Shown here: positions 17,805 through 25,962 of the stretch, in pieces | Layout: each line of letters starts with the position of its first letter | Position numbering within the stretch: the first letter of the stretch is position 1 | Origin: Paracoccus sanguinis | GTDB lineage: Bacteria; Pseudomonadota; Alphaproteobacteria; Rhodobacterales; Rhodobacteraceae | DNA length: 64,000 nucleotides | Reading direction: 5' to 3' | Assembly (NCBI RefSeq): GCF_900106665.1 | Contig: NZ_FNNA01000001.1 | Coordinates: 372,001 to 436,000 of the forward strand | Position numbers and translations under genes: made by a program | Notes under the pieces: generated by a model | What the model saw: the letters and a program-made list of their open reading frames with translations, nothing else | Told to the model about the DNA's origin: nothing | The model's database searches: none

Positions 17805-18493
17805 GCGCCCTGCCCGAGGCCCCCGCCTATGGCCGCGCCTTCGCGGCCTGGCGCGGGGCCTGCGCCGCGGACTGGCACGCCTATACCCACCACCCCTTCG
17901 TCGAGGGGATGCGCGACGGCACCCTGCCCCGGGCGGCGTTCCTGACCTATCTCGCGCAGGACTACCGCTTCCTGATCCACTTCAGCCGCGCCTGGGCGCT
18001 GGGGGTGGTCAAGGCCGGCACGCTGGACGAGATGCGCGCCTGCTCGGCCACCGTGCACGCGCTGGTCGATGGCGAGATGGCGCTGCACGTCGGCATCTGC
18101 GCCGCAGCAGGGATCGACGCCGCCGCGCTCGAGGCGACGGTCGAGGCGCCCGAAAACCTCGCCTACACGCGCTATGTGCTCGAGGCGGGGTATTCGGGCG
18201 ACTTCCTCGACCTGCTGGCAGCGCTTGCGCCCTGCGTGCTGGGCTATGGCGAGATCGGGCTGCGGCTCGCCGCGACGGCCGCGCCCGACACGCCCTATCG
18301 GGACTGGATCGAGACCTACGCCGGCGCCGACTATCAGCAGACCTGCCGCGAGGTGGGGGCGCTGCTCGACGCCGCGCTGGCGCGACGGCTGGGCGCCGCG
18401 CCCGAGGCGCTGCCGCGCTGGGGCGAACTCGCCGACCGTTTCGCCACCGCCACACGGCTTGAAGTCGCGTTCTGGGGCCTGGGCCGCGCATGA
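17801..18493 (+). CDS. tenA: Aminopyrimidine aminohydrolase / thiaminase II TenA
   Basis: Hydrolyses aminomethyl-pyrimidine from degraded thiamine to HMP, which ThiD phosphorylates. The 230-residue all-helical protein has FLTYLAQDYRFLIHFSRA, EMALHVG, and the segment LAPCVLGYGEIGLRL whose Cys is the conserved nucleophile position; EVAFWGLG ends the protein as in the family. It is sandwiched between thiY and thiZ with 4-bp overlaps on both sides, so import and salvage of pyrimidine are co-expressed. Confidence 0.94.
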   Translation: MSALPEAPAYGRAFAAWRGACAADWHAYTHHPFVEGMRDGTLPRAAFLTYLAQDYRFLIHFSRAWALGVVKAGTLDEMRACSATVHALVDGEMALHVGICAAAGIDAAALEATVEAPENLAYTRYVLEAGYSGDFLDLLAALAPCVLGYGEIGLRLAATAAPDTPYRDWIETYAGADYQQTCREVGALLDAALARRLGAAPEALPRWGELADRFATATRLEVAFWGLGRA

Positions 18494-19206
18494 CGGCGGC
18501 GGCCGGCACCCCCGGCGAAGATGCGCGCGCCCGGCCGATCCGGGTCGCGGGCGAGGTGCCGGGGTTGTTCGCGCCGCTGACGCTCGACCTCGTGCCGGGG
18601 CGGGTCACCTGCCTGCTCGGCGCCTCGGGGGTGGGCAAGTCCACGCTCTTGCGGCTGCTGGCCGGGCTGCCCACCGGCGTCGATTTCCGGGGCACGGTCG
18701 AGACGGCGCCGGCGGCGCTGATGGGGCAGGATGCGGGGCTGTTCCCGTGGCTGACCCTGCGCGAGAACGTGGGCCTCGGGGCGCGGCTCAGGGGCGAGCG
18801 GGCGGACCCGGCCCGGATCGCGGCGCTGATCGCGGCCGTGGGGCTGGAAGGGTTCGAGGCGCGGCTGCCCGCCAACCTCTCGGGCGGGCAGCGCCAGCGC
18901 GTGGCGCTCGCGCGGACGCTGGCCGAGGACCGGCCGCTGGTGCTGCTGGACGAGCCGTTCTCGGCGCTCGACGCGCGGCTGCGGCTCGACATCGGGGCGA
19001 TGGCGGTGCGGCTGCTCGCGGGCCGCACCGTGCTGATCGTGACCCATGACCCGGCCGAGGCGGCCCGGCTGGGCGACCGCATCCTCGTGCTGACGCCCGC
19101 GGGCCTGACCGCCCACCCGGCTCCCGCGGGGCCGGTGCCGCGGCCCCATGACGCGCCCGGCGTGCTCGCCGCGCAGGCGGCGCTGACCGACCGGCTGATC
19201 GCATGA
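18490..19206 (+). CDS. thiZ: ABC transporter ATPase of the pyrimidine importer
   Basis: Energises the ThiXYZ importer. The 238-residue product has Walker A LLGASGVGKSTLLR, the Q-loop GQDAGLFPW, signature LSGGQRQRVALARTL, Walker B LVLLDEPFSALDARLR and the switch His in IVTHDPAEAARL. It is short compared with NitT/TauT-family ATPases but complete. Overlaps tenA and thiX by 4 bp each. Confidence 0.93.
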   Translation: MTAAAGTPGEDARARPIRVAGEVPGLFAPLTLDLVPGRVTCLLGASGVGKSTLLRLLAGLPTGVDFRGTVETAPAALMGQDAGLFPWLTLRENVGLGARLRGERADPARIAALIAAVGLEGFEARLPANLSGGQRQRVALARTLAEDRPLVLLDEPFSALDARLRLDIGAMAVRLLAGRTVLIVTHDPAEAARLGDRILVLTPAGLTAHPAPAGPVPRPHDAPGVLAAQAALTDRLIA

Positions 19207-19931
19207 GGGCGCTGGCGGGCATCGGGGTGGCGCTGCTGCTCTGGCAGGCGGCGGTCTGGCTGACCGGGCTGCCGCCCTACCTGCTGCCCGGCCCCGCGCG
19301 GGTCGCCGAGGCGCTGTGGGCCGGGCGCGCCGAGTTGTGGACCGCCGCCGGCTATACCGCCCGCGCGACGCTGGCGGGGCTCGCGCTCGGGACCGCGATC
19401 GGGGTCGCGGTGGCGCTGGCGATGGCCGCATGGCGGCCGGTGGGGCGGGCGCTCTCGCCGGTGCTGATCGTGAGCCAGGTCATCCCGGTCTTCGCGCTGG
19501 CCCCGATCCTGACCCTGTGGCTCGGCTTCGGACTGGCCCCCAAGGTCGCCATGGTGGTGCTGATCGTGTTCGTGCCGGTGGCGCAGGCGCTCTATGACGG
19601 GCTGATGGCGCCGCCGGCCGCGCAGATGGACGTGGCTCGCGTGATGGGCGCCGGTCGCTTCGCCATGCTGCGGCACCTGCGGCTGCCGGCGGCGCTGCCG
19701 CGGCTCGCCTCGGGGCTGCGGCTGGGGGCGATCTATGCGCCGGTCGGCGCGGTGATCGGCGAGTGGGTGGGCGGCGCCCGCGGCCTCGGGGCGCTGATGA
19801 TCCAGGCCAACGGGCGGATGAAGACCGACCTGATGTTCGCCGCGCTGATCGTGGTCGTGGCGCTGTCGCTGGTGCTTTACACCGTGATCGACCGCGGGCT
19901 GGCGCGGGCTCTGGCGCGGCGCGGGTTCTAG
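19203..19931 (+). CDS. thiX: ABC transporter permease of the pyrimidine importer
   Basis: A 242-residue NitT/TauT-type permease with about six membrane helices and the cytoplasmic EAA-like loop (DVARVMGAGRFAMLRHLRLP) that contacts the ATPase. Last gene of the thiamine operon; its 3' end overlaps by 4 bp the 3' end of the convergent cbiX-like gene, so no separate terminator exists between the two transcripts. Confidence 0.92.
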   Translation: MRALAGIGVALLLWQAAVWLTGLPPYLLPGPARVAEALWAGRAELWTAAGYTARATLAGLALGTAIGVAVALAMAAWRPVGRALSPVLIVSQVIPVFALAPILTLWLGFGLAPKVAMVVLIVFVPVAQALYDGLMAPPAAQMDVARVMGAGRFAMLRHLRLPAALPRLASGLRLGAIYAPVGAVIGEWVGGARGLGALMIQANGRMKTDLMFAALIVVVALSLVLYTVIDRGLARALARRGF

Positions 19932-20644
19932 GCCCGTCCCAGCGCCGCGGCGATCAGCGAGGGGATCGCGTCGGTGGTGCCGATGGCGGCGGTCAGGGGC
20001 CCGCGGTCGCCCCAGTCGGCGGGGATGTCGTCGGTGGTGTGGCTGCCATTGGTGGCAAAGAACGGCAGGCAGACCGCCGGGCCGTCCGGCGCCACGTCGG
20101 CGAGATGCGGCGGCTCTTCCAGAAACACCGTCAGCACCTGCGCGAAGCCGGGCGGCAGCGCGGCGGCAAAGGCGCGGGTGGCGTCGGCGGAGGCGCTCGA
20201 CTTCGACGAGCCGTGGCCGACCACGACCAGCGTGGTCTCGGCCGGGTCCAGCCCGGCCGCCGCGGCGGCCGCGCGCGCGAGGTCGGCGCCCAGCGCCGGC
20301 AGCGCCGGGTCGAAGCCGAGCGGGGGCAGGACGGCGTAGCCCTCGACCCCCGCCGCGGTCAGGCGGCGCGGCATCTCGGAGTTGACGAACCAGCCGCCGG
20401 CCATGAACAGCGGATAGATCGCCCGCACCCCCCTGAGCGCCGCGAGGCTGCGCGGGCAGGCGAGCGTCGCGCCCGCGACCGGGGCGCCGAGCCGCGCCGT
20501 CACCCGCGCGGCCAGCGCCTCGAGCTCGGGTTGGAGGACGCCGGGGTTGCCGGGCTGGCCGTGCGCCACCACCGCGAACTGCGGGTCGGTCACCGCGGGC
20601 GCCTCGCAGGTGCAGCCGGCGCAGCGGGGCGGCAGCGCGGTCAT
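19928..20644 (-). CDS. CbiX/SirB-type chelatase-like protein
   Basis: A 238-residue protein of the class II chelatase family, which insert cobalt, nickel or iron into sirohydrochlorin-type tetrapyrroles. Two half-domains are visible: FAVVAHGQPGNPGVLQPELE with FMAGGWFVNSEMPRRL, and LVVVGHGSSKSSASADATRA with VCLPFFATNGSHTTDDIP. The His in AHG and GHG are metal/substrate-binding positions. The amino terminus has a small Cys cluster, CAGCTC (residues 8-13), which could bind metal. The gene overlaps the DUF4202 gene upstream by 4 bp. Metal specificity cannot be read; siroheme or cobalamin synthesis are both possible. Confidence 0.8.
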   Translation of the reverse strand: MTALPPRCAGCTCEAPAVTDPQFAVVAHGQPGNPGVLQPELEALAARVTARLGAPVAGATLACPRSLAALRGVRAIYPLFMAGGWFVNSEMPRRLTAAGVEGYAVLPPLGFDPALPALGADLARAAAAAAGLDPAETTLVVVGHGSSKSSASADATRAFAAALPPGFAQVLTVFLEEPPHLADVAPDGPAVCLPFFATNGSHTTDDIPADWGDRGPLTAAIGTTDAIPSLIAAALGRA

Positions 20645-21222
20645 GCCGCGTCCTCGCGGAAGGCCGCGGCGAAGGCCTCGGGCATCGGGAACTCGGCCAG
20701 CGCACGTTCGCGGGCCGCGGGGGACATCTTGCGGGCGGTCTTCTGGACGATCCGCAACAACTGGTCGGGGTCCTGCGTGGTGGCAAAATCGCCGAGGTAG
20801 TGGCGGATGAAGGTGAAGCAGGCCACGTCCTCGAGCGCCTGCACCTCGGCGTCGCGCTTGATCCCCTCTTTCCGCAGCATCCGCCCGGCGGCCTCGACCT
20901 CGGGCTCGGGGTAGCCCGCGTCGCGCATCAGGCCCATGACCCGCTCGGCGTGGCGGCGGCCCTGCTCGCGCCGCCAGGTCAGATAGCCCTCGCGCCCCTC
21001 GGGGTAATCCTGCCGCGGCAGCGTCCAGCGCTCGATGTGCTGGCCGCGGCAGGCGATGGCGAGCGGGTCGGACGCCTCGGGGTAGAGCAGCGCCTGCTCG
21101 GCGGTCATCCGCTGGCCGTAGAGCAGCTCGACCGGGGCGCCGTCCTCACGCCGCGGATCGGCGGCGTTGGCGGCGTCGATGGCGGCGAAGACCGCGGCGC
21201 GGCGGGGGGAGGGCGAGGTCAT
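20641..21222 (-). CDS. DUF4202 family protein
   Basis: A 193-residue helical protein of the DUF4202 family, with several conserved His/Glu clusters (CRGQHIERW, RRHAERVMGLM, ALEDVACFTFIRHYL) that look like metal ligands, so an HD-like metalloprotein is conceivable but unproven. The start at 21222 gives the common MTSP...RRAAVFAAIDAANAADP terminus and the expected length. Its stop overlaps the start of the cbiX-like gene by 4 bp; the two are an operon and may work together in tetrapyrrole or sulfur metabolism. No experimental function known to me. Confidence 0.8.
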   Translation of the reverse strand: MTSPSPRRAAVFAAIDAANAADPRREDGAPVELLYGQRMTAEQALLYPEASDPLAIACRGQHIERWTLPRQDYPEGREGYLTWRREQGRRHAERVMGLMRDAGYPEPEVEAAGRMLRKEGIKRDAEVQALEDVACFTFIRHYLGDFATTQDPDQLLRIVQKTARKMSPAARERALAEFPMPEAFAAAFREDAA

Positions 21223-21340
21223 GGGCAGGTCCGGGTTGGGGTCGTCAGGCCCAAGGGATGCCACGGGCCCGGCCCGGGGTCCACCGCCCTGCCGCGCCCT
21301 GCCCTTGCCAACGCGCGTGCTGGCGCACATACCCTGCGCC

Positions 21341-21961
21341 ATGCTCGGTTTCGTCGCCCCCCGCCTCGTCCTGCTGTCGGTCCCCAAGACCGGCACCACG
21401 GCGCTCGAGGAGGCGCTGGCCCCCCATGCCCAGCTCGCGCTGCGCGGGCGGGCCGAGATCAAGCACCTGACGCTGGCGCAGTATCACGCCCGGATCGCGC
21501 CGATCCTGCGGGCCATCCCGGGTCCTCCGTTCCGCACCGTCGCGGTGATCCGCGAGCCGCAGTCGTGGCTCGACAGCTGGTATCGCTACCGGACCCGGCC
21601 GCAGATTGCGGGGCGGCCGCGCTCGACCGCCGGGATCGGGTTCGACCAGTTCGTCGAGGAATACCTCGCCCCCGACCCGCGCCCGGCCCGCGCGGCGCTG
21701 GGACGGCAGTCGGGGTTTCTCGACCCCGGCAAGGGCGCGGGAGTGGACCTGCTCTTCCGCTACGAAGCGCTCGACGCGCTGGTGGCGTTCCTCGAGGGGG
21801 CGCTGAAGACCCGGCTTGCCCTGCCGCGGCGCAATGTCTCGCCCCCCGGGGACACGGCACTGCCGCCGGCGCTGGCCGCCCGGCTGCGGGCGGAGCTGGC
21901 CGAGGATTACGCGCTGTGGGACGGCGCGCTGGTCGCGCCGCCAGCCCCGTCAGCCCCGTAA
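21341..21961 (+). CDS. Sulfotransferase-like P-loop protein
   Basis: A 206-residue protein with the 5'-PSB loop SVPKTGTTALEEAL (residues 12-25), as in PAPS-dependent sulfotransferases, and AVIREPQSWLDSWYRYR, resembling the 3'-PB motif. Bacterial relatives modify lipids, sugars or are uncharacterised. It is monocistronic, divergent from the DUF4202 gene, and its last 55 bp overlap the 3' end of the convergent COQ10-like gene. Substrate unknown. Confidence 0.75.
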   Translation: MLGFVAPRLVLLSVPKTGTTALEEALAPHAQLALRGRAEIKHLTLAQYHARIAPILRAIPGPPFRTVAVIREPQSWLDSWYRYRTRPQIAGRPRSTAGIGFDQFVEEYLAPDPRPARAALGRQSGFLDPGKGAGVDLLFRYEALDALVAFLEGALKTRLALPRRNVSPPGDTALPPALAARLRAELAEDYALWDGALVAPPAPSAP

Positions 21962-22425
21962 AGCGCACGCGCCCGGTCCTCGAAGGCGCGGACGATGCGC
22001 GACATCGCCTCGCCGAAGACGACGCCGATCACCCGGCGCAGGATGGCGTTGCGGAACTCGAAATCGACGAAGAAGCGCACCTCGCAGCCGCCCTCGGGGC
22101 GGTCGGTGAACTGCCAGCCCGAATGCAGGTGGCTGAACGGGCCGTCGAGATAGCGCGTGTCGATGCGCTTTTCGGCCGGAAACAGCGTGACGCGGCTGCC
22201 GAAGCGTTCGCGGAAGACCTTGAAGCTGATGACGAGGTCGGCCTCGATGACCTCGGACCCGTCCGGCCCGGGGCTGCGCAAGCGGATGCGGGCGGCGCTG
22301 TTCCACGGCAGGAACTGCGGATAGCTTTCCACATCGGCCACGAGGTCATACATCTGCTGCGCCGACCACGGCAGGATTCGGGTTTCGGCGTGTTGCGGCA
22401 CGGGCAGTCCTTCGCAGTCCGTCAC
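21907..22425 (-). CDS. Coenzyme Q-binding COQ10/RatA-type START-domain protein
   Basis: A protein of up to 172 residues with the polyketide cyclase/START fold: AETRILPWSAQQMYDLVADVESYPQFLPW near the start (shown in part: QMYDLVADVESYPQFLPW), FSHLHSGWQFTDRP, FFVDFEFRNAIL and the C-terminal helix. The family binds hydrophobic ligands such as ubiquinone; E. coli RatA is an example. Translation could begin at ATG 22425 or at GTG 22401 (VPQHAETR), the latter closer to relatives. Its C-terminus (ADGAGGATSAPSHSA) is encoded in the 55-bp overlap with the convergent sulfotransferase gene. Confidence 0.85.
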   Translation of the reverse strand: MTDCEGLPVPQHAETRILPWSAQQMYDLVADVESYPQFLPWNSAARIRLRSPGPDGSEVIEADLVISFKVFRERFGSRVTLFPAEKRIDTRYLDGPFSHLHSGWQFTDRPEGGCEVRFFVDFEFRNAILRRVIGVVFGEAMSRIVRAFEDRARALYGADGAGGATSAPSHSA

Positions 22426-22472
22426 GGGCGACGACGGGGGCTGTCTAGCAGACCAGAAAGGCGGACGACAAC

Positions 22473-22649
22473 ATGATGTGGCTGCTCAGGGCGGTTCAGT
22501 GGGTCCGCAACCCGCCTTCGGGCGCGCAGGTGCGGGTGGTGGTGGCGATCGTGGCGGCGGTGATCCTGCTCGGCACGGTCGAGTGGATGGGCTGGTGGCC
22601 CGAGTGGGCGACGCTCGACGCCCGCAGCCACCGGATGCTGCGCCCCTGA
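22473..22649 (+). CDS. Small single-pass membrane protein, hypothetical
   Basis: A 58-residue ORF with double ATG (22473/22476) preceded by AGAAAGGCGGACGACAAC, a usable ribosome site. The sequence has a basic N-terminus (MMWLLRAVQWVRNPPSGAQ), one membrane helix (VRVVVAIVAAVILLGTVEW) and a Trp-rich end (MGWWPEWATLD). Codon use is like the neighbours. It lies alone between two minus-strand genes. No function assigned. Confidence 0.6.
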   Translation: MMWLLRAVQWVRNPPSGAQVRVVVAIVAAVILLGTVEWMGWWPEWATLDARSHRMLRP

Positions 22650-22655
22650 GGCCGG

Positions 22656-23336
22656 TCAGCCGCCCAGCGGCACGCGGCAGATCAGGTGAAAGCGGCCCTC
22701 GGCGTCCTCGCCCATCAGCGCCAGCGCGGTCAGCGGATGCGGGTCGGGCAGCAGCGGGGCGAGGCGGGGGCCGAGGGTGTCAATGACCCCGGCGGCGGCC
22801 TCGGGCGAAAGCGGACCGGTGAGCGTCATGTGATGGCGGAAGCGGTCGAGCACCTGCGGATAGCCCCAGCGGTCGAGATAGGCGCGCCCGGTCGCGTCCA
22901 AGCTGGCCGGGTCGCGGCGGGCGATCTCGGCCGGCGAGAGGGGCGCGCGGAAGCGGTCGAGGTCGGTCACGACACGGGCCGCGAGTGCGGTCAGCGCGGG
23001 GGGCTGCGGGTCGGGGATCAGCGCCACGAAGCGTGTGTCCCCCTCGCCCAGCGCCGCCAGCGTCAGGCGCGGCAGCGCGACCGAACCGAGGGTGGCGCAG
23101 AGGGCGGCGAAGGCTTCGGCGAGCGCGGCGGGGGTGGAGCCGTCGGCGAGCCGGAACGGCGCCTTGATCGTGGCGTGGAACCCGTAGCGGCGGGGGACCG
23201 CGGTAACCGCTTCACCGCCGGCGGGGGGCAGCGGGGCGCCCGCGATGGCGTCCCAGCCGAGCCACGCCGCGCCGAACCGCGCCAACGGATCAGGGCCGAG
23301 GTCGTAGATGGCGTAGCGTCGAAACTCCTGCATCAT
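22656..23336 (-). CDS. DUF1045 protein (2H phosphoesterase-like)
   Basis: A 226-residue protein beginning RRYAIYDLGPDPLARFGAAWLGWD (in part), typical of DUF1045, a family sometimes found with phosphonate-utilisation genes and thought to be a 2H phosphoesterase. The two expected H-x-T motifs are visible: HATIK (about residue 54) and HMTLT (about residue 169). No phn genes are adjacent here, so a link with phosphonates is not supported by context. It may hydrolyse a cyclic phosphate. Confidence 0.8.
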   Translation of the reverse strand: MMQEFRRYAIYDLGPDPLARFGAAWLGWDAIAGAPLPPAGGEAVTAVPRRYGFHATIKAPFRLADGSTPAALAEAFAALCATLGSVALPRLTLAALGEGDTRFVALIPDPQPPALTALAARVVTDLDRFRAPLSPAEIARRDPASLDATGRAYLDRWGYPQVLDRFRHHMTLTGPLSPEAAAGVIDTLGPRLAPLLPDPHPLTALALMGEDAEGRFHLICRVPLGG

Positions 23337-23439
23337 CCCCTCGCCGGCAGCCGATGGTCACTCCGTGTCAGCGCATCCATCGTCAGCATACGAAAAGGGG
23401 CGCCCCGCCGGACGCCCCCTCATGTCGATCGCCTGGCGA

Positions 23440-23640
23440 TCAGCCGTGGCGACGGAAGAAGTCGTTCATCTTCTCGTCAACCTCGGTCTTGGTCCAGCCA
23501 TACTTCTCCTGAAGCTTGCCGGCCATCTTGTCGCGGTTGCCCTCGATCTGGGTGATCTCGTCGTCGGTGAGGTCGCCCCACTGCTCTTTCACCGAGCCTT
23601 TGAGCTGGTCCCACTTGCCCTGGATGATGTCCCAGTTCAT
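23440..23640 (-). CDS. CsbD family stress protein
   Basis: A 66-residue hydrophilic protein beginning MNWDIIQGKWDQLKGSVKEQ with the DEITQIEGNRDKMAGKLQ core of CsbD/YjbJ proteins, small stress-induced proteins of unknown biochemical role. The start at 23640 is the only one giving the family's amino terminus. Monocistronic, with a plain 63-bp gap to the next minus-strand gene. Confidence 0.92.
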   Translation of the reverse strand: MNWDIIQGKWDQLKGSVKEQWGDLTDDEITQIEGNRDKMAGKLQEKYGWTKTEVDEKMNDFFRRHG

Positions 23641-23703
23641 GTCGCACACTCCATGTTGATGCGTCTGGGCTAACAACGTCGCGGGAGGGGGTTGGTTCCC
23701 GCC

Positions 23704-24654
23704 TCACGCCACCCGGTCGCGCGGATCGGCGCCGTCCCGCACGGCTGTCAGATTGGCCAGCGCCCGCAGCGCCATGTCGGTGCGGACGGCCTCGGCGGCG
23801 GTGCCGAGATGGGGCAGCAGCACCACGTCCTCGCGCCGGATGAGCGCCTCGGGCACCTCGGGCTCGCGTTCGTAGACGTCGAGCCCGGCGCCACCGATCC
23901 GCCCCGCCTCGAGCGCCGCGATCAGCGCCGCCTCGTCCACCACGTCGCCGCGGGCGATGTTGACCAGGATCGCGCCGGGGCGCATCGCGGCCAGCTCGGG
24001 CGCGCCGATCAGGTGGTGGGTGGCCGCCCCGCCCGGCACGGCCAGCACCACGATGTCGGCGGCGCCCAGCAGCTCGGCCAGCGGCACCTGCCGCGCGGGG
24101 AACGGCAGGCCCTCGACGGTCGAGCGGTTGTGAAACAGCACCTCCATCCCGAAACCCGCGTGGCAGCGCTGGGCGATGGCCTGGCCGATGCGGCCCATGC
24201 CGACGATGCCGACGGTGCGGCCGGTGACGTGCATCCCCAGCATCTGCGTCGGGTGCCAGCCGGTCCAGCGTCCGGCGCGGACCAGCCGCTCGCCCTCGCC
24301 CGCGCGGCGCGCGGTCATCAGGATCAGCGTGAGGGCGAGGTCGGCGGTCGCCTCGGTCACCACGCCGGGGGTGTTGGTGACGATCACGCCGGCGGCGCGG
24401 GCGGCGTCCACGTCGATGTGGTTGTAGCCGGCACCAAAGTTCGCCAGCACCCGGGCCCGCGGCGGGGCGGCGGCCAAGGCCGCGGCGGTGAAGCGGTCGC
24501 CCAGCGTCGGCATGATCGCGTCATGGGCCGAGAGCGCCGCGGCGGCCTCGGCCTCGGTCAGCGGCACGGTCGAGTCGCGGAAGGCGGCGTCGAAGGCCGC
24601 GGCGATGGCGGCCTCGGCCGCGGCGGTCATGCGGCGGGTGACGAGCAGGCGCAT
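23704..24654 (-). CDS. D-2-hydroxyacid dehydrogenase (glyoxylate/hydroxypyruvate reductase type)
   Basis: A 316-residue NAD(P)-dependent dehydrogenase with the Rossmann motif VGIVGMGRIGQAIAQR, catalytic Arg in NIARGDVVDE, Glu in YEREPEVPE and the His of LLPHLGTA. FGAGYNHIDVDAARAAGVIV and NTPGVVTEATADLAL are typical of GhrB/glycerate dehydrogenase enzymes. ATG at 24654 overlaps the csaA stop (ATGA), making proC-csaA-this gene one operon. The physiological substrate is probably glyoxylate or hydroxypyruvate. Confidence 0.88.
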   Translation of the reverse strand: MRLLVTRRMTAAAEAAIAAAFDAAFRDSTVPLTEAEAAAALSAHDAIMPTLGDRFTAAALAAAPPRARVLANFGAGYNHIDVDAARAAGVIVTNTPGVVTEATADLALTLILMTARRAGEGERLVRAGRWTGWHPTQMLGMHVTGRTVGIVGMGRIGQAIAQRCHAGFGMEVLFHNRSTVEGLPFPARQVPLAELLGAADIVVLAVPGGAATHHLIGAPELAAMRPGAILVNIARGDVVDEAALIAALEAGRIGGAGLDVYEREPEVPEALIRREDVVLLPHLGTAAEAVRTDMALRALANLTAVRDGADPRDRVA

Positions 24655-25019
24655 CAGAACATCCGCCCGCCGTTCGGGACCGGCTGACCGGGGCCGATCA
24701 GCACCACCTCGCCCTCGGCGTCGGGCAGGCCGAGGACCAGCACCTCGGACAGGAACTTGCCGATCTGCCGGGGCGGGAAGTTGACCACCCCCAGCACCTG
24801 CCGCCCGACCAGCGCGGCGGGGTCGTAGTGGCGTGTGATCTGGGCCGAGCTGCGCCGCTCGCCCACGCCGGGGCCGAAATCGACCCACAGCTTGATCGCG
24901 GGCTTGCGGGCCTCGGGGAAGGGCTCGGCGCGCAGGATGGTCCCGGCGCGGATGTCGACCCGGGCGAAATCTTCCCACGCGATCGGGGCGGCGGGGCCGG
25001 AGCCGGGCGCGCCGCTCAT
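24654..25019 (-). CDS. csaA: tRNA-binding domain protein CsaA
   Basis: A 121-residue OB-fold protein of the CsaA/tRNA_bind family: DFARVDIRAGTILRAEPFPEARKPA (in part: ARVDIRAGTILRAEPFPE), KLWVDFGPGVGERRSSAQIT, LVGRQVLGVVNFPPRQIG and SEVLVLGLPDAEGEVVL. B. subtilis CsaA binds tRNA and acts as a secretion-linked chaperone. The first ~13 residues (Gly/Pro/Ala) are extra. It overlaps proC upstream and the hydroxyacid dehydrogenase downstream by 4 bp or less. Confidence 0.9.
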   Translation of the reverse strand: MSGAPGSGPAAPIAWEDFARVDIRAGTILRAEPFPEARKPAIKLWVDFGPGVGERRSSAQITRHYDPAALVGRQVLGVVNFPPRQIGKFLSEVLVLGLPDAEGEVVLIGPGQPVPNGGRMF

Positions 25020-25825
25020 GCGCCGAGCTCGCGGCCGCGGGCGGCGGCGGCGGCGACGGTGCGCCGCATCAGCGGCGGCAGGCCGTCGGCTTCGTCCATC
25101 AGATGCGCGAGGCCCGCGGCGGTGGTGCCGCCGGGCGAGGTCACCGCCTCGCGCAGCCGCGCCGGGTCCTCGTCCTCGGCCACGGCCAGCGCCCCGGCCC
25201 CGGCGACGGTCGCGCGGGCGAGTTCCAGCGCCAGCGCGGGCGGCAGCCCCTCGGCCGCACCGGCGGCGGCGAGCGCCTCGATCAGGTGGAAGACATAGGC
25301 GGGACCGGAGCCTGAAACGGCGGTGACGGCATCCATCTGCGCCTCGTCGTCCAGCCGCACGACCCGGCCCACGGCCGCCATCAGCGTCTCGGCCAGCGCC
25401 ATCTCGGCCGCCCCGGCGCGGGCGTTCCCGACGATGGCGCTGATCCCCTGGCCGATGGCGGCGGGGGTGTTCGGCATGGCCCGCACGATGGCGGCGTCGG
25501 GGAAGGCCCGCTCATAGGCCGCAAGCGTCACGCCCGCGGCGACCGAGAGCACCAGCGTGTCCCCCTCCCCCGCCGCCGCGCGCTCGCTCAGCACCCCGCT
25601 CATCATCTGCGGCTTGACGGCCAGCACCAGCACCGCGGGGTCGTCGGGCAGCGGCCCCTCGGTCGCCACCCCGCGCTCGGCCAGCCACGCGGGCGCGTTC
25701 GGGTCGATCACCCGCACCGCCCCGGGCGCCAGCCCGCGCGCGAGCCAGCCCTTGAGCAGCGCCCCGCCCATCCGGCCGCAACCGACGAGCACCAGCCCCC
25801 TGTCGTTGAGTTCCGCCAGTTCCAT
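25016..25825 (-). CDS. proC: Pyrroline-5-carboxylate reductase
   Basis: Last step of proline synthesis, NAD(P)H-dependent. The 269-residue product has the dinucleotide-binding LVLVGCGRMGGALLKGWL, VLAVKPQMM, AMPNTPAAIGQG and the signature AVSGSGPAYVFHLIEAL with TSPGGTTAAGLAHL. I take ATG 25825 (MELAELNDRG); ATG 25837 (MGARMEL) is also possible. First gene of a three-gene overlapping operon with csaA and a hydroxyacid dehydrogenase. Confidence 0.94.
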   Translation of the reverse strand: MELAELNDRGLVLVGCGRMGGALLKGWLARGLAPGAVRVIDPNAPAWLAERGVATEGPLPDDPAVLVLAVKPQMMSGVLSERAAAGEGDTLVLSVAAGVTLAAYERAFPDAAIVRAMPNTPAAIGQGISAIVGNARAGAAEMALAETLMAAVGRVVRLDDEAQMDAVTAVSGSGPAYVFHLIEALAAAGAAEGLPPALALELARATVAGAGALAVAEDEDPARLREAVTSPGGTTAAGLAHLMDEADGLPPLMRRTVAAAAARGRELGA

Positions 25826-25962
25826 CCGCGCCCCCATCCTGTTGTGCGGGCAGGGAAGCGGATCGCGCCTTGGGTGTCCAGAGGCCGGGGTTGGCTCATC
25901 TTGCCGGGGGAACCGCCTGGACCCCAAGCGCCCGGCGTTCACTTGCCCCCACGGCCCCGCGC

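Noticed and set aside
18009..20786. 925-codon open frame on the minus strand across tenA-thiZ-thiX
   Set aside because: It is antisense to three clear thiamine genes, very rich in Arg and Ser/Pro, and ends by entering the real cbiX frame; a shadow of GC-rich coding.
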